In this document: piece after piece, positions 10,445-21,424 of the stretch
Position numbering within the stretch: the stretch's first letter is position 1
How the letters are laid out: every line of letters begins with the position of its first letter
DNA from: Burkholderiales bacterium
Lineage (GTDB): Bacteria > Pseudomonadota > Gammaproteobacteria > Burkholderiales > Methylophilaceae
Direction of reading: 5' to 3'
DNA: 64,000 nucleotides
Assembly (NCBI GenBank): GCA_030831475.1
Contig: JAURKY010000006.1
Location: forward strand, 1 to 64,000
Notes under the pieces: model-generated
Told to the model about the DNA's origin: nothing
The model's database searches: none
Seen by the model: the letters and a program-made list of their open reading frames with translations, nothing else
Program-made: the position numbers and the translations under genes

Positions 10445-11324
10445 CCTTTCTAATGATTGGTTAATCAATCATCAAGAAAGAATTAACCTCAATTTAAAAT
10501 CTTTATTTGCGAAACAAGCAAATTCACAAATCAAAAAAGTGTGCGAATATGCTGTCTTAAATGGTGGCAAACGGATTCGCGCTTTAGTTGTTTATGCCAT
10601 CAGTGAAAATTTAAAAGTCGACCTAAAAAAGTCAGATAACCTTGCAATGGCAATAGAGTTAATTCATGCTTACTCACTCATTCATGATGACTTACCCGCA
10701 ATGGATAATGACGATTTAAGAAGAGGAAAGCCCACCTGTCATATTAAATTTGGCGAAGATCAAGCTATTTTGGCTGGAGATGCATTGCAAACATTAGCTT
10801 TTCAAATAATTTCCAATAATACCTTCGATATAATTGATCAATTTAAAATTAATATTATACAAACCCTTTCAAACTCAATCGGTATAGATGGCATGGTCCT
10901 CGGGCAATCTTTAGATATGCTGTATACCAACCAAAAGATCTCACAGCAAAAATTAATTGAAATGCAATCCCTTAAAACTGGCAAGCTCTTTGAGGCTACA
11001 TTTGTTTCAAGTTACTACTTATCCGAAAAAAACGATCTAGACAAAATGAATTTTTATCAAGCTCTAGGAAATCAGTTTGGCAGGCTCTATCAAATTATTG
11101 ACGACATTTTAGACTTGACATCTGATACGCAAACACTGGGTAAAACATCAGGTAAAGATGCTATAAATATGAAAACAACCTTTTTATCTGAATCTGGACT
11201 TAGCAAGGCTCAACAAGAAGCAAATAAGATTTATCGTTCTATCAAAGAAAAGCTTGGCAAAGATGCTCAGGGGCAAGAAAGACTTAATTTACTAGCAGAT
11301 GTGATTTATAACAGAGACCATTAA
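10437..11324 (+). CDS. ispA: Geranyl/farnesyl diphosphate synthase
   Basis: GGKRIRALVVYA, LIHDDLPAMDNDDLRRGKPTCH, YQIIDDILDLTSD. Confidence 0.94.
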   Translation: MTSLSNDWLINHQERINLNLKSLFAKQANSQIKKVCEYAVLNGGKRIRALVVYAISENLKVDLKKSDNLAMAIELIHAYSLIHDDLPAMDNDDLRRGKPTCHIKFGEDQAILAGDALQTLAFQIISNNTFDIIDQFKINIIQTLSNSIGIDGMVLGQSLDMLYTNQKISQQKLIEMQSLKTGKLFEATFVSSYYLSEKNDLDKMNFYQALGNQFGRLYQIIDDILDLTSDTQTLGKTSGKDAINMKTTFLSESGLSKAQQEANKIYRSIKEKLGKDAQGQERLNLLADVIYNRDH

Positions 11325-13165
11325 TGAGTATTATTGAAAATATCAAGAGCCCAAAAGATTTAAAAAAATTATCACGCGATGAATTAAAAAATCTTTGTGG
11401 TGAAATTAGGCATTTTATTATTGAAAGTGTTTCTGAAACTGGCGGGCATTTATCATCAAACTTAGGTGTTATCGAACTGACAGTCGCACTCCATTTTGTT
11501 TTTGATGCCCCGAATGATAAGTTGGTATGGGATGTAGGCCATCAAACGTACGCCCATAAAATAATCACGGGCCGAAAGAATCAAATGAGAACATTGAGAC
11601 AAAAAAATGGTATCTCAGGTTTTCCAAGACGTAGTGAGAGTGTTTATGATGAGTTTGGAACTGGTCACTCAAGCACATCCATCTCAGCTGCATTAGGTAT
11701 GGCAGAATCATTTAAGAAAAATAAATCTAAATCAAAAGCCATTGCCATTATTGGTGATGGTGCTTTGACTGCAGGTATGGCATTTGAGGGATTAAATCAT
11801 GCTGGCAGCACTGAAAATAATATCCTCATTATTCTTAATGATAACGATATGTCTATCTCAAATAACGTAGGTGCACTCAACAACTACCTGACAAAATTAT
11901 TATCAGGAAAATTATATGAAGGCATTAAAAAGTCGGGAAAAAAAGTTTTCTCAAAACTTCCCCCCGTGCTTGAGCTTGCAAGAAAAACTGAGGAACATAT
12001 GAAGGGTATGGTCATACCTGGAACCTTATTTGAGGAGTTTGGCTTTAATTACCTAGGTCCTATCGATGGCCATGATCTTGATGTATTAATTGATACGCTC
12101 TCTAATATTAAATACCTTGAAGGACCTCAATTCCTGCATGTAGCCACGAAAAAGGGTTACGGTTATAAGCCTGCTGAAAATAATCCCAATCAATATCACG
12201 GCATTGGAAAATTTGATCCTGAGCTTGGGCTTGATCAAAAGAAAAGTACTCACCTAACCTATACCGAAATTTTTTCTAATTGGATAGTAAAGGCTGCCAA
12301 GATCCATAGCAAGCTTTGCGCGATTACACCGGCAATGAGTGATGGTTCTGGATTAACCAAATTTGCAAAAAAATACCCTAGTCGTTTCTATGATGTCGGA
12401 ATTGCGGAGCAACACGCCTTAACTTTTGCTGCAGGCCTATCTCTTTCTGGCTTTAAACCTGTGGTTGCTATTTACTCAACCTTTTTTCAAAGAGCTTATG
12501 ATCAGCTTATTCATGATATTGCGCTACAAAATATTCCGATGTTATTTGCAATTGATAGGGCTGGTATTGTAGGTGCAGATGGCGCAACTCATTCGGGAAG
12601 TTTTGATATATCATTTTTAAGATGTATACCCAATATTATTTTAATGACGCCCTCCAACGAATCAGAATGTACTCAAATGTTAAATTTTGGCTATCAATAT
12701 AAAGGTATTTGTGCGGTAAGGTACCCGCGTGGATTTGCAGCCAGCTTAGAAAAAAAACAGTTAAAAAAATTATCGCTTGGGAAAGCCATTACGCTCAGAG
12801 ATGGCAAAAAGATCTGTATATTAGGCTTTGGTCCCATCATCAATGAATGCATTAAAATCGCAGAGAAAATGAATGCCACATTAATTGACATGCGCTTTGT
12901 AAAACCAATGGACGAGGAAATCATTGAACAAAAATCAAAGAATCATGATCTTATTGTGACGATAGAAGAAAATAGCATCATGGGGGGTGCTGGGTCAGCT
13001 GTTAATGAAGTCCTAGCTAAAAAAAATATTACAAAAAAACTATTAATTATTGGTATGCCTGATCAATTTGTTGAGCATGGATCCCAAGAAGAGGTCCTTA
13101 AAGCATGTGGGTTAGATGCCCTGTCCATAGAGAGCAAAATTGTTAATGCAATGCGCAAATGTTAA
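11324..13165 (+). CDS. dxs: 1-deoxy-D-xylulose-5-phosphate synthase
   Basis: GGHLSSNLGVIELTVALH, VWDVGHQTYAHK, IGDGALTAGMAFEGLNHAG, DRAGIVGADGATHSGSFD. Confidence 0.97.
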   Translation: MSIIENIKSPKDLKKLSRDELKNLCGEIRHFIIESVSETGGHLSSNLGVIELTVALHFVFDAPNDKLVWDVGHQTYAHKIITGRKNQMRTLRQKNGISGFPRRSESVYDEFGTGHSSTSISAALGMAESFKKNKSKSKAIAIIGDGALTAGMAFEGLNHAGSTENNILIILNDNDMSISNNVGALNNYLTKLLSGKLYEGIKKSGKKVFSKLPPVLELARKTEEHMKGMVIPGTLFEEFGFNYLGPIDGHDLDVLIDTLSNIKYLEGPQFLHVATKKGYGYKPAENNPNQYHGIGKFDPELGLDQKKSTHLTYTEIFSNWIVKAAKIHSKLCAITPAMSDGSGLTKFAKKYPSRFYDVGIAEQHALTFAAGLSLSGFKPVVAIYSTFFQRAYDQLIHDIALQNIPMLFAIDRAGIVGADGATHSGSFDISFLRCIPNIILMTPSNESECTQMLNFGYQYKGICAVRYPRGFAASLEKKQLKKLSLGKAITLRDGKKICILGFGPIINECIKIAEKMNATLIDMRFVKPMDEEIIEQKSKNHDLIVTIEENSIMGGAGSAVNEVLAKKNITKKLLIIGMPDQFVEHGSQEEVLKACGLDALSIESKIVNAMRKC

Positions 13166-13193
13166 ACTCATACTTTAAATTTAAGATATAAAA

Positions 13194-13994
13194 ATGAATC
13201 AACCATCTAAACCAGAATTTATTGAAGATGTCCAAAGTACTGAGGACAAGAGACATCTTGATATCGATAAAGTGGGTATCAAGGATATCAGGCATCCTAT
13301 TATCGTAAAAGATAAAAGAGGTGGCGAACAACACACGATTGCAAACTTCAATATGTATGTGCATTTACCCCATAATTTTAAGGGGACACACATGTCACGT
13401 TTTGTTGAGATCCTCAATGAGAATGATCGGGCTATTTCTGTTGAGTCTTTTGAAAAGATTTTAAGAAAGATGCTCGCACGTTTAGAATCAAAGGCCTGCG
13501 ATCTTGAAATGACCTTCCCCTACTTTATTAATAAGTCTGCCCCTATATCAGGCGTTAAAAGCTTATTAGATTATGAGGTAAGCTTTATTGGTCAAATTAT
13601 TGATGCAAAATTTATAAATACCACAAAAGTAGTCATTCCCGTAACTAGCCTTTGTCCTTGTTCAAAAAAAATATCTGATTATGGGGCTCATAATCAAAGG
13701 TCGCATGTGACTGTGACGATCGTCACAAATGATTTTATATGGATTGAGGATATTATTGATATTGTTGAAAAACAAGCTTCATCAGAGCTTTACGGACTCC
13801 TCAAAAGGCCAGATGAAAAATTCGTCACTGAGAGAGCCTATGATAATCCAAAGTTTGTTGAAGACATGGTTCGTGATATTGCCAAAAAACTTAAAGAAAA
13901 TAAAAAAATTGATAGTTTTATTGTCGAATCAGAAAACTTTGAATCGATTCATAATCACTCAGCCTACGCGCTTATTCAAGGCAAAAATAATTAG
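13194..13994 (+). CDS. folE2: GTP cyclohydrolase FolE2 (type IB)
   Basis: [57 protein letters not shown]. Confidence 0.95.
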   Translation: MNQPSKPEFIEDVQSTEDKRHLDIDKVGIKDIRHPIIVKDKRGGEQHTIANFNMYVHLPHNFKGTHMSRFVEILNENDRAISVESFEKILRKMLARLESKACDLEMTFPYFINKSAPISGVKSLLDYEVSFIGQIIDAKFINTTKVVIPVTSLCPCSKKISDYGAHNQRSHVTVTIVTNDFIWIEDIIDIVEKQASSELYGLLKRPDEKFVTERAYDNPKFVEDMVRDIAKKLKENKKIDSFIVESENFESIHNHSAYALIQGKNN

Positions 13995-15142
13995 TCAGGA
14001 TAATTTCTCAAGCCCAACCTTAAAATAAAAATTGCTATTAAAGGTAAAAGAGCTGACAAAGTAAAAGTTAGATTCATGCCTATTCTATCAATTAAAAAAC
14101 CTCCCCCTAGTCCACCTATAACGCCTCCAAGTCCATAGGTAATGCTGTTATAAATCGATTGGCCTCGAGCATGGTGCTCTTTATTGAAAAAGTGTTCAAT
14201 GACTTGTACCGAGGCTACATGAAAACATCCAAAGGTAGCAGCATGCAAAGTTTGAGCTAAGAATAAAATAAATAAATTATCTATGAACTGGCCTATAAGA
14301 AAAAAACGAATAACGGCTAAAACTAAACTTATAAAAATAAGCTGCTTTAAGCTTACAAACTTCATTATTTTTGGGATAAGGAGAAAAATAAAAATTTCAC
14401 AGATGACACCGATGCTCCATAAAATACCGATAATGGTTTTGGAATAATGATTTTGTTCTAAAAAAATAGAATAAAAATTATATAAAAGGCCATGAGAGGA
14501 AACCATTAATGTACAACCTAAAATGATGGCCATGACATTCAGCTTTTTTAAAATCAGGAAGATTGAACGTCTTTGATTATCAATGATTTCAATTTTCTTC
14601 TCAGGAACTTTGATAGAGCTTGTAAAGAGTAAAATCTGTGTGATTAAAATTGCAACAATAGCTACACTAATGCCAATCCTGTCTACAAGAAATCCAACAG
14701 CGAGAGAGGAGCAAATAAATCCAAAGGAGCCCCAAACCCTAATTTTGCTGTAACTGTACTCTCCCTTACCCTCGGATAAATGAGACAGTGTAATTGATTC
14801 AAAAAGCGGCAAGGTTGAGCTGGTGAATAAACTCATAAAAAGCATGACTATAAGAATGTCATAAAAACTATGAGCAAAATAAATATAGATAAAACCAAGT
14901 GCACCAATAAATGCATTGAGGCGTAAAAATTTTGCTCGATTACTCGATTGATCGGCTAAATAGGCCCAAAAATTGGGAGAAATAATTCTTCCAAATTGAA
15001 AAATAGCTAAAAGGGTCCCAATTTGAATAGGTGAAAAATGAAGTGAGGTTAAATAAAGTGCCCAATAAGGAACAAAAATACCTACAAAAAAATAATACAG
15101 GTAATAAAACCGAGAGAGCTTCCAATAAAGAAATGGGGTCAC
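13991..15142 (-). CDS. MFS transporter (HcaT-like / MFS_1_like)
   Basis: 12 hydrophobic segments; [49 protein letters not shown]. Confidence 0.85.
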   Translation of the reverse strand: MTPFLYWKLSRFYYLYYFFVGIFVPYWALYLTSLHFSPIQIGTLLAIFQFGRIISPNFWAYLADQSSNRAKFLRLNAFIGALGFIYIYFAHSFYDILIVMLFMSLFTSSTLPLFESITLSHLSEGKGEYSYSKIRVWGSFGFICSSLAVGFLVDRIGISVAIVAILITQILLFTSSIKVPEKKIEIIDNQRRSIFLILKKLNVMAIILGCTLMVSSHGLLYNFYSIFLEQNHYSKTIIGILWSIGVICEIFIFLLIPKIMKFVSLKQLIFISLVLAVIRFFLIGQFIDNLFILFLAQTLHAATFGCFHVASVQVIEHFFNKEHHARGQSIYNSITYGLGGVIGGLGGGFLIDRIGMNLTFTLSALLPLIAIFILRLGLRNYPD

Positions 15143-15143
15143 A

Positions 15144-16226
15144 TTAAAAAATTTTTCGTCTTATGACATCCTGATTTTGGGCACGGTCTCTTAATACATG
15201 GTCAATTAAGACCAGGGCTAGCATTGCCTCAACAATAGGGACTGCTCGAATAGCCACGCAAGGGTCATGTCGACCCGTCGTTTTCATTTTAATCTCTTTA
15301 CCTTTTGCATTTATCGATGCTCTATCTTGCGGGATACTTGAGGTTGGTTTAAAAGCAACATTGACTTCAATATTTTGACCCGTAGAAATTCCCCCCAATA
15401 TACCCCCGGCATTATTCGTTTTAAATCCTTTAGAAGTGATTTCATCACTATGCTCTGTCCCCATCTGCTCGATACTCTTAAATCCAGCTCCAATTTCAAC
15501 ACCCTTAGTTGCATTTATACTCATCATAGCTGCTGCAATATCTGCATCCAAACGTGAAAAAATTGGCTCACCTATGCCCATAGGAACACCAGCGGCTCTG
15601 ACAAAAATTTTTGCCCCCACAGAATTTCTCTCAGATCGAACTTGGGATAAATATTTTTCTAAATCACCAATAATAGATTTGTTAGCGGCAAAAAAAGGGT
15701 TTTTATTCACGAATGACCAATGAGTCATAGGTATCTCAATCTGGCCAAGCTGAGATAAACAGCCCTCAATACGAATTGATAAATTTTCTTTTAACCATTT
15801 TTTTGCAATAGCACCAGCGGCTACACGAACAGCTGTTTCTCTTGCGCTCGAGCGACCACCCCCCCTATAGTCCCTGATACCATACTTGTGCAGGTAAGTT
15901 AAATCCGCATGACCAGGTCTAAAGGTATCCTTAATTTTTGAATAATCTTGACTGCGCTGATCCTTATTTCTAATAAGCAGGCCGATTGGCGTTCCAGTGG
16001 TTTTGCCCTCAAACACGCCAGAGAGAATTTCAACTGCATCATCTTCTTTTCTTTGGGTAACAAATTTTGAGGTGCCTGGCTTTCTTCTATCCAATTCCAC
16101 CTGGATATCTTTTTCAGTAAGCCGCAAACCCGGAGGGCATCCATCGATGATTCCACCGATAGCTGGGCCGTGCGACTCTCCAAAAGTCGTTAAAGTGAAA
16201 AGCTGACCAAAAGTATTGCCTGACAT
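15144..16226 (-). CDS. aroC: Chorismate synthase
   Basis: [82 protein letters not shown]. Confidence 0.97.
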   Translation of the reverse strand: MSGNTFGQLFTLTTFGESHGPAIGGIIDGCPPGLRLTEKDIQVELDRRKPGTSKFVTQRKEDDAVEILSGVFEGKTTGTPIGLLIRNKDQRSQDYSKIKDTFRPGHADLTYLHKYGIRDYRGGGRSSARETAVRVAAGAIAKKWLKENLSIRIEGCLSQLGQIEIPMTHWSFVNKNPFFAANKSIIGDLEKYLSQVRSERNSVGAKIFVRAAGVPMGIGEPIFSRLDADIAAAMMSINATKGVEIGAGFKSIEQMGTEHSDEITSKGFKTNNAGGILGGISTGQNIEVNVAFKPTSSIPQDRASINAKGKEIKMKTTGRHDPCVAIRAVPIVEAMLALVLIDHVLRDRAQNQDVIRRKIF

Positions 16227-16263
16227 AATTATTTAAACCATAAATTTTGCTTAATTATATCAT

Positions 16264-16803
16264 TCATCCTTGATCCCTAATGAGACGAAATTCACCTGGT
16301 ACTAAATTATCTAAATGATATTTGCCAACAGAAATACGAATTAATCTTAAAGTTGGGCAATTAATAGTAGCAGTCATTTTTCTTATTTGACGATTCTTGC
16401 CCTCAGATATTTTAATCTCAAGCCAACTTGTTGGAATATTTTTTCTAAAACGAATTGGTTTATCCCTATCCCAAAGCTTAGGTTCTTTAATCAATTTCAC
16501 ACTTGCTTTTTTGGTTATGTAATCTTTGATTAAAACCCCCTCTCTTAATTTTTTTAAATCTGACTCTTGAGGAATATTCTCGACCTGTACCCAATAGGTT
16601 TTATTATTATCACTTTCAGGACTTGCAATTTGATTTTGAATTTTTCCATTGTCGGTTAAAATAACAAGTCCTTCGCTGTCTGCATCTAGCCGCCCAGCAG
16701 GATAAACATTTTTATAGGGAATAAAATCCTTAAGTGACATGTAATTTTCATGTTCTGAAAATTGCGTGATGACACCATAAGGTTTATTAAAGAGAATTAA
16801 CAT
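16264..16803 (-). CDS. rluE: rRNA large-subunit pseudouridine synthase, RluE-like
   Basis: [51 protein letters not shown] at 16803 preferred over track start 16830. Confidence 0.85.
   Translation of the reverse strand: MLILFNKPYGVITQFSEHENYMSLKDFIPYKNVYPAGRLDADSEGLVILTDNGKIQNQIASPESDNNKTYWVQVENIPQESDLKKLREGVLIKDYITKKASVKLIKEPKLWDRDKPIRFRKNIPTSWLEIKISEGKNRQIRKMTATINCPTLRLIRISVGKYHLDNLVPGEFRLIRDQG
16762..16790 (+). promoter_or_regulatory. Candidate icd promoter inside the rluE 5' coding region
   Basis: TTGCGT (16762-16767), 17 bp, TATTAA (16785-16790). Confidence 0.35.
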
Positions 16804-16812
16804 ATCATTATT

Positions 16813-18051
16813 ATGAAGACACAAATACAAAAACCATCAGCAGGGGAATTAATACACATAAATTCTGATTCAACCTTAGATATCCCTAATAACCCCATTA
16901 TTCCATACATCGAGGGTGATGGGATAGGAGTAGATATAACACCGCCTATGAAAGAAGTTGTTGATAGGGCAATTCAAAAAGCTTATGGGCAATCAAAAAA
17001 AATCTCTTGGATGGAAATTTATGCTGGGGAAAAAGCCTCACAATTGTTTGGAAATGATGTCTATTTACCAGAAGAAACACTCAACGCATTAAAAGAGTAT
17101 ACCCTATCTATTAAAGGACCTTTGGCAACGCCTGTTGGGGGTGGTATACGCTCCCTTAATGTTGCTTTAAGACAAACGCTCGATCTCTTCGTATGTCTTA
17201 GACCTATTCAATACTATGATGGCGTTCCAAGCCCACTTAAAAATCCAGAAAAAACAAATATGGTTATTTTTAGAGAAAATACTGAAGATATTTACGCTGG
17301 TATTGAATGGGAAGCTAATAGCGATGGATCAAAAAAAATAATTGATTTACTCAACTCATCTGGATTTGATGGAAAAGTTCGATTCCCCAACTCAAGTGCA
17401 ATTGGTATCAAGCCTGTCTCTAGGGAAGGAAGTCAAAGATTAATCAAAAAAGCTATCGACTACGCCATCAATCATGGAAGAAAATCAGTTACCTTAGTGC
17501 ATAAAGGTAACATCATGAAGTTTACAGAGGGTGGTTTCAAAAATTGGGGCTATGAGTTGGCTAAAGAGAATTACGGTGCCAAGATAAATGCAAATGGTCA
17601 AACTGAAACTGCACAGGGAGTTGTGATTAAAGATTGTATTGCTGATGCTTTCTTGCAAGAAATTTTACTTCGACCTGAGGATCATGAGGTTGTTGCAACA
17701 CTCAATCTAAATGGAGATTATGTATCCGATGCATTGGCAGCTCAAGTAGGAGGTATAGGAATATCGCCTGGAGCAAATTTATCAAATACAACCGTCATTT
17801 TTGAGGCGACACACGGAACCGCACCAATGATTGCGGGCAAAAACATTGCTAACCCAAGTTCAATTATACTTTCAGGCTTAATGTTACTGGAGCATATGCA
17901 ATGGAATGAAGCAGCCAATATTCTTCATGACGCTTTTAAAATAACATTGAAAAATCAAGAGGTTACTTCTGATTTTGCATCACAAATACTTGGCTGCAAG
18001 GCTTTATCAACAAATGACTTTGCTAATAAAATTATTTCTAATATGAATTAA
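16813..18051 (+). CDS. icd: Isocitrate dehydrogenase (NADP+)
   Basis: [40 protein letters not shown]-type motif ([16 protein letters not shown]), [22 protein letters not shown]. Confidence 0.96.
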   Translation: MKTQIQKPSAGELIHINSDSTLDIPNNPIIPYIEGDGIGVDITPPMKEVVDRAIQKAYGQSKKISWMEIYAGEKASQLFGNDVYLPEETLNALKEYTLSIKGPLATPVGGGIRSLNVALRQTLDLFVCLRPIQYYDGVPSPLKNPEKTNMVIFRENTEDIYAGIEWEANSDGSKKIIDLLNSSGFDGKVRFPNSSAIGIKPVSREGSQRLIKKAIDYAINHGRKSVTLVHKGNIMKFTEGGFKNWGYELAKENYGAKINANGQTETAQGVVIKDCIADAFLQEILLRPEDHEVVATLNLNGDYVSDALAAQVGGIGISPGANLSNTTVIFEATHGTAPMIAGKNIANPSSIILSGLMLLEHMQWNEAANILHDAFKITLKNQEVTSDFASQILGCKALSTNDFANKIISNMN

Positions 18052-18079
18052 AAAAAGCTTAATTTAATTTAAGCTTTTT
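18052..18079. terminator. Bidirectional terminator between convergent icd and cspA
   Basis: aaaaagcttaa / ttaagcttttt inverted repeat; the cspA stop lies in one arm. Confidence 0.75.
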
Positions 18080-18272
18080 CAATATTGGAGGCCTGTTTTC
18101 CTTTAGGTCCATCGGTCACTTCGAATTTAACTTTTTGTCCTTCTTTTAAACTCTTGTAACCTTCTTCAATTATTGCTGAAAAATGCGCAAATAGATCATC
18201 GCCACCATCATCTGGTGTAATAAAACCATAACCTTTTGCATCATTGAACCATTTAACTGTTCCTGTTGCCAT
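18069..18272 (-). CDS. cspA: Cold-shock protein (CspA family)
   Basis: [34 protein letters not shown]. Confidence 0.96.
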   Translation of the reverse strand: MATGTVKWFNDAKGYGFITPDDGGDDLFAHFSAIIEEGYKSLKEGQKVKFEVTDGPKGKQASNIEKA

Positions 18273-18392
18273 TACTAAACATCCTATAAATACGGGGAGG
18301 TAACCCTAAAAGTCAGATTTCAAGAAAGCGCTATGTGAGAATTTTTTGAATTATAAAACACAAGTACTACCATGAATCAAACACCTAAGTGA

Positions 18393-18421
18393 TTTATACG
18401 CGCGTTCATATAAAAGGTCAA
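18393..18421 (-). promoter_or_regulatory. Sigma70 promoter for the cold-shock gene with a long leader
   Basis: On the minus strand TTGACC-N17-TATAAA (-35 at 18416-18421, -10 at 18393-18398); about 110 nt to the start codon. Confidence 0.7.
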
Positions 18422-18433
18422 GCTAAATGAGAA

Positions 18434-19135
18434 TTATTCTCTTTTGATTAACTCCTCCTCGAGATAGTCAATACCCACAGCTCCTGGAATTTTTTTACCA
18501 TTAGATAAAATAATTGTAGGTGTAGCGGAAATGCCTAATGTTTTTCCTAATTGAATCGTATCCTGAATAGGGTTTGTGCATTCGTTATCATTGTCTGGCA
18601 TCTTATTTTTGATCATTAACTCATTCCATGCTCTTACCTTATCTTTTGCACACCAAACGTTTATAGATTTAGGTTTTGCATCAGGATGAATATCAAGTGG
18701 ATATAAAAAGGTGTAAATCGTCACATTATCAAGCTTACTAAAAGTCTCTTTCTCTAATTTTTTGCAAAATGGGCAGTCAACATCGGAAAAAACTGCTAAC
18801 TTACGTTTTCCATTTCCTTTAACTATCTTGATTGAGTTTTGAAATGGGAGTTTTTTAAAATCAATTTTAGTAAGCTCATCAATCCTTGCCTGGGTTAAAT
18901 CAGCCTTAGTTTTGGGATCTATTATCTTTCCAACCACCAAGAAACTAAATGCTTCATCGGTATAAATGATTTGATCGCCAATTAATACCTCAAATAAATC
19001 GTTAAATTCAGTTTTTTTAATACTGCTCACCGAGATTTCTGGATACTGAGACTCAATCTTTGCTCTTAGCTCACTTTCCCCTGCATAAAGAAAATTTATA
19101 AAAAATAAAAGTATTACTAAATTAAGTAGTTTCAT
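18434..19135 (-). CDS. dsbC: Thiol:disulfide interchange protein DsbC-like
   Basis: Signal peptide; KLAVFSDVDCPFCKKLE (CPFC), GISATPTIILSNGKKIPG. Confidence 0.92.
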   Translation of the reverse strand: MKLLNLVILLFFINFLYAGESELRAKIESQYPEISVSSIKKTEFNDLFEVLIGDQIIYTDEAFSFLVVGKIIDPKTKADLTQARIDELTKIDFKKLPFQNSIKIVKGNGKRKLAVFSDVDCPFCKKLEKETFSKLDNVTIYTFLYPLDIHPDAKPKSINVWCAKDKVRAWNELMIKNKMPDNDNECTNPIQDTIQLGKTLGISATPTIILSNGKKIPGAVGIDYLEEELIKRE

Positions 19136-20262
19136 TGAATGGCCCTATCCATAAAAAATGTTTTAACAGCATCACTTTTTTCAAACATCTTTAAAGCTTT
19201 ATTCATCCATGCACGATTTGCTCTTAAACTCCCAGGGAAGAATTCATATAAGCTGTCTGTCAAATACATCAATTCAACAACATCCCTCTTCCGATGTCGA
19301 TTATATTTTTCCAAAAAACTATCAATTCCAAGATTATTTGACTTTCGTTTTTTTAGCAAAATTTCAAGTTCTCTTAAATCACGCAAGCCAAGATTTAATC
19401 CTTGACCTGCCATAGGATGAATAACATGGGCTGCATCACCCATTAAAATTGAGCTTTGATTATAAACATTTTTTGCAATTCTTTTCTGCAAACGAAAGGA
19501 TTCAGTTTTTAATTTTTTAATCTTTACAGTGGCGTGTCCTTTTAACCTTTCATTTAAATCGTCACTCAACTGATCTTCATTGAGCTTCTGAAATTTTTCG
19601 TATAAGTCTTGATTGCAGGACCAAACAATTGAAACATGATTATGATCAAATGGGAGTAAGGCAAGAATGCTGTCATGATCAAATATTTGTATTGCAGTAT
19701 TGGAATCTAAATTGGATGTTTCACAAAAAAAAGATATCGCAGTTTGATTGTATGATTTTGATAAAAATTCATAATCAAAAATAGATTGATGTCTAAAGCC
19801 TCGTTCAGTAAAAAAACAAAGGGTGGCTTTGAAAGTTCTATTAGAAGATTTTAAAATTACTGCGCCATCTTCATAGCTTAATTCACAATCATCATGATCG
19901 ATCTCTATGGCATCTAAATTAAATGATTCAACTGATTTTTCTATACAATCTTCCTTTACCATGTAAGCCAATGCATTCATGAAATGATTTTCAGCATCTA
20001 AAGAAATTAGATTCTCATGGGATCCAAAAAATAATTTCATTTTTTTTAAAAGAAATGATGGTAAAGATTCTTTCAAGTCATGACCAAGTCTAGCAATCCA
20101 TTCATAATTACTCGGTGATAAGGCGAAGAGCCGGTTGGATTTATTGGTAGGTCTTGTAATATTAATGACATCATATCCATGTTCACTTAGGATCCGTATT
20201 AAAAGTTTAGAAATTATCCCAGACCCAAATACAAAGACTCTTTTCTCAAAACTATTTTCCAT
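19132..20262 (-). CDS. UbiH/UbiF/VisC/COQ6-family protein with degenerate FAD motifs
   Basis: GDAAHVIHPMAGQGLNLGLRDL retained; N-terminal FGSGIISKLL lacks the canonical third Gly. Confidence 0.8.
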   Translation of the reverse strand: MENSFEKRVFVFGSGIISKLLIRILSEHGYDVINITRPTNKSNRLFALSPSNYEWIARLGHDLKESLPSFLLKKMKLFFGSHENLISLDAENHFMNALAYMVKEDCIEKSVESFNLDAIEIDHDDCELSYEDGAVILKSSNRTFKATLCFFTERGFRHQSIFDYEFLSKSYNQTAISFFCETSNLDSNTAIQIFDHDSILALLPFDHNHVSIVWSCNQDLYEKFQKLNEDQLSDDLNERLKGHATVKIKKLKTESFRLQKRIAKNVYNQSSILMGDAAHVIHPMAGQGLNLGLRDLRELEILLKKRKSNNLGIDSFLEKYNRHRKRDVVELMYLTDSLYEFFPGSLRANRAWMNKALKMFEKSDAVKTFFMDRAIQ

Positions 20263-21424
20263 AACTTAATTTTTTAACTAACTTTTTCTTTAAAATGGAT
20301 AAATTATCCACAATTGACAAGCTTAGGCCTCTCAATCGATTAATTAAAACTAAATCATCAGAAAATATTGATGTGAGGGTTGAGGTAAATTGATAACTTG
20401 GTTTTTTAACCAATAATCTTTGCCTTAAAAATTCCTCAACTATTTTTTCATAAGAGAAATTCAGATTTGATGAAATAATTTTATAAAGAGACCAAATGTC
20501 TTGCACGCCTGTATTAAAACCTTGACCAGCGACAGGTGACATAATCTGCGCAGCATTACCGATGGGTATTACATTTTTATTCTTTATTGAGATAACTCTC
20601 GACTGACTCAGTTTAAAACTTAACCTATTACCTATGCTTTGAAATAACCCCACTCGGTCGCCAAAAAAGTCTTGGGTTATTTTAATAAAATCATCCTCAC
20701 TACATGATTTTAAATCTGACATTTCTGTTGATTTTCCAGTCCAAACAAGGCCGTAGGTGTCATTTAGGAAAGGTAGAAGTGCAATGGTTCCTTTTTTTGT
20801 GAATCGCTCAAAGGCAGTATCTTTTAAAAATTGCTCAGCTTTAATATTAGTAATAATAGCCTCATAATCATCAAGGTCATTGCTCCTTGCAATATTCAAA
20901 CCCTCTATGCTTGATTTTCCACCATCAGCTAGTATTAAAAATGAAAATATTTTTTCAAAGTTTTTTTTTGATTTTTTATAAATGATTTTATCGGTTTTAT
21001 GATTATTAATTTTGATTACTTTAGCGTCTTGCTCCATCCTTATGAATTTATTATCTTTAATTTTAAGCTTTAAAGAATCAATAAGGTCATCATAGGAAAT
21101 AATATAAGCAATGGCCTCTTTTCCAATATCCTCCTTTGATAAGATCGTTCTGCCAAAAGTTCTCTTTTGACTGGTATGAATTTTATCTACTTTAACAAGC
21201 AATTTTTCTAATAAACTCCATACATCAAGTTGCTCTAGAACATAACGTGTGCCGTTAGATAGAGCCAATGCCCTCTTATCTTTACCAATTTTTTTGGATT
21301 GGTTTGACTCTAAAATATTTGATGGGATATTTAACTTTGCAAGCATGAGTGCAGTCATCAAACCTATTGGTCCACCACCTAGGATGACAATATCTTTAGC
21401 CATCGGTACCAATGATTGATTCAA
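20252..21424 (-). CDS. ubiH: UbiH/COQ6-family FAD-dependent hydroxylase
   Basis: VILGGGPIGLMTALMLAK, ILADGGKSSIEGL, PIGNAAQIMSPVAGQGFNTGVQD. Confidence 0.82.
   Translation of the reverse strand: MNQSLVPMAKDIVILGGGPIGLMTALMLAKLNIPSNILESNQSKKIGKDKRALALSNGTRYVLEQLDVWSLLEKLLVKVDKIHTSQKRTFGRTILSKEDIGKEAIAYIISYDDLIDSLKLKIKDNKFIRMEQDAKVIKINNHKTDKIIYKKSKKNFEKIFSFLILADGGKSSIEGLNIARSNDLDDYEAIITNIKAEQFLKDTAFERFTKKGTIALLPFLNDTYGLVWTGKSTEMSDLKSCSEDDFIKITQDFFGDRVGLFQSIGNRLSFKLSQSRVISIKNKNVIPIGNAAQIMSPVAGQGFNTGVQDIWSLYKIISSNLNFSYEKIVEEFLRQRLLVKKPSYQFTSTLTSIFSDDLVLINRLRGLSLSIVDNLSILKKKLVKKLSYGK

Noticed and set aside
13729-14028. 99-aa ORF in an alternative frame across folE2 and the MFS gene end
   Set aside because: Same-strand out-of-frame overlap with conserved folE2; no domain signature.
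15436-15723. 95-aa plus-strand ORF (and other small ORFs 15311-16206) overlapping aroC
   Set aside because: Shadow ORFs of chorismate synthase, no start context or family resemblance.
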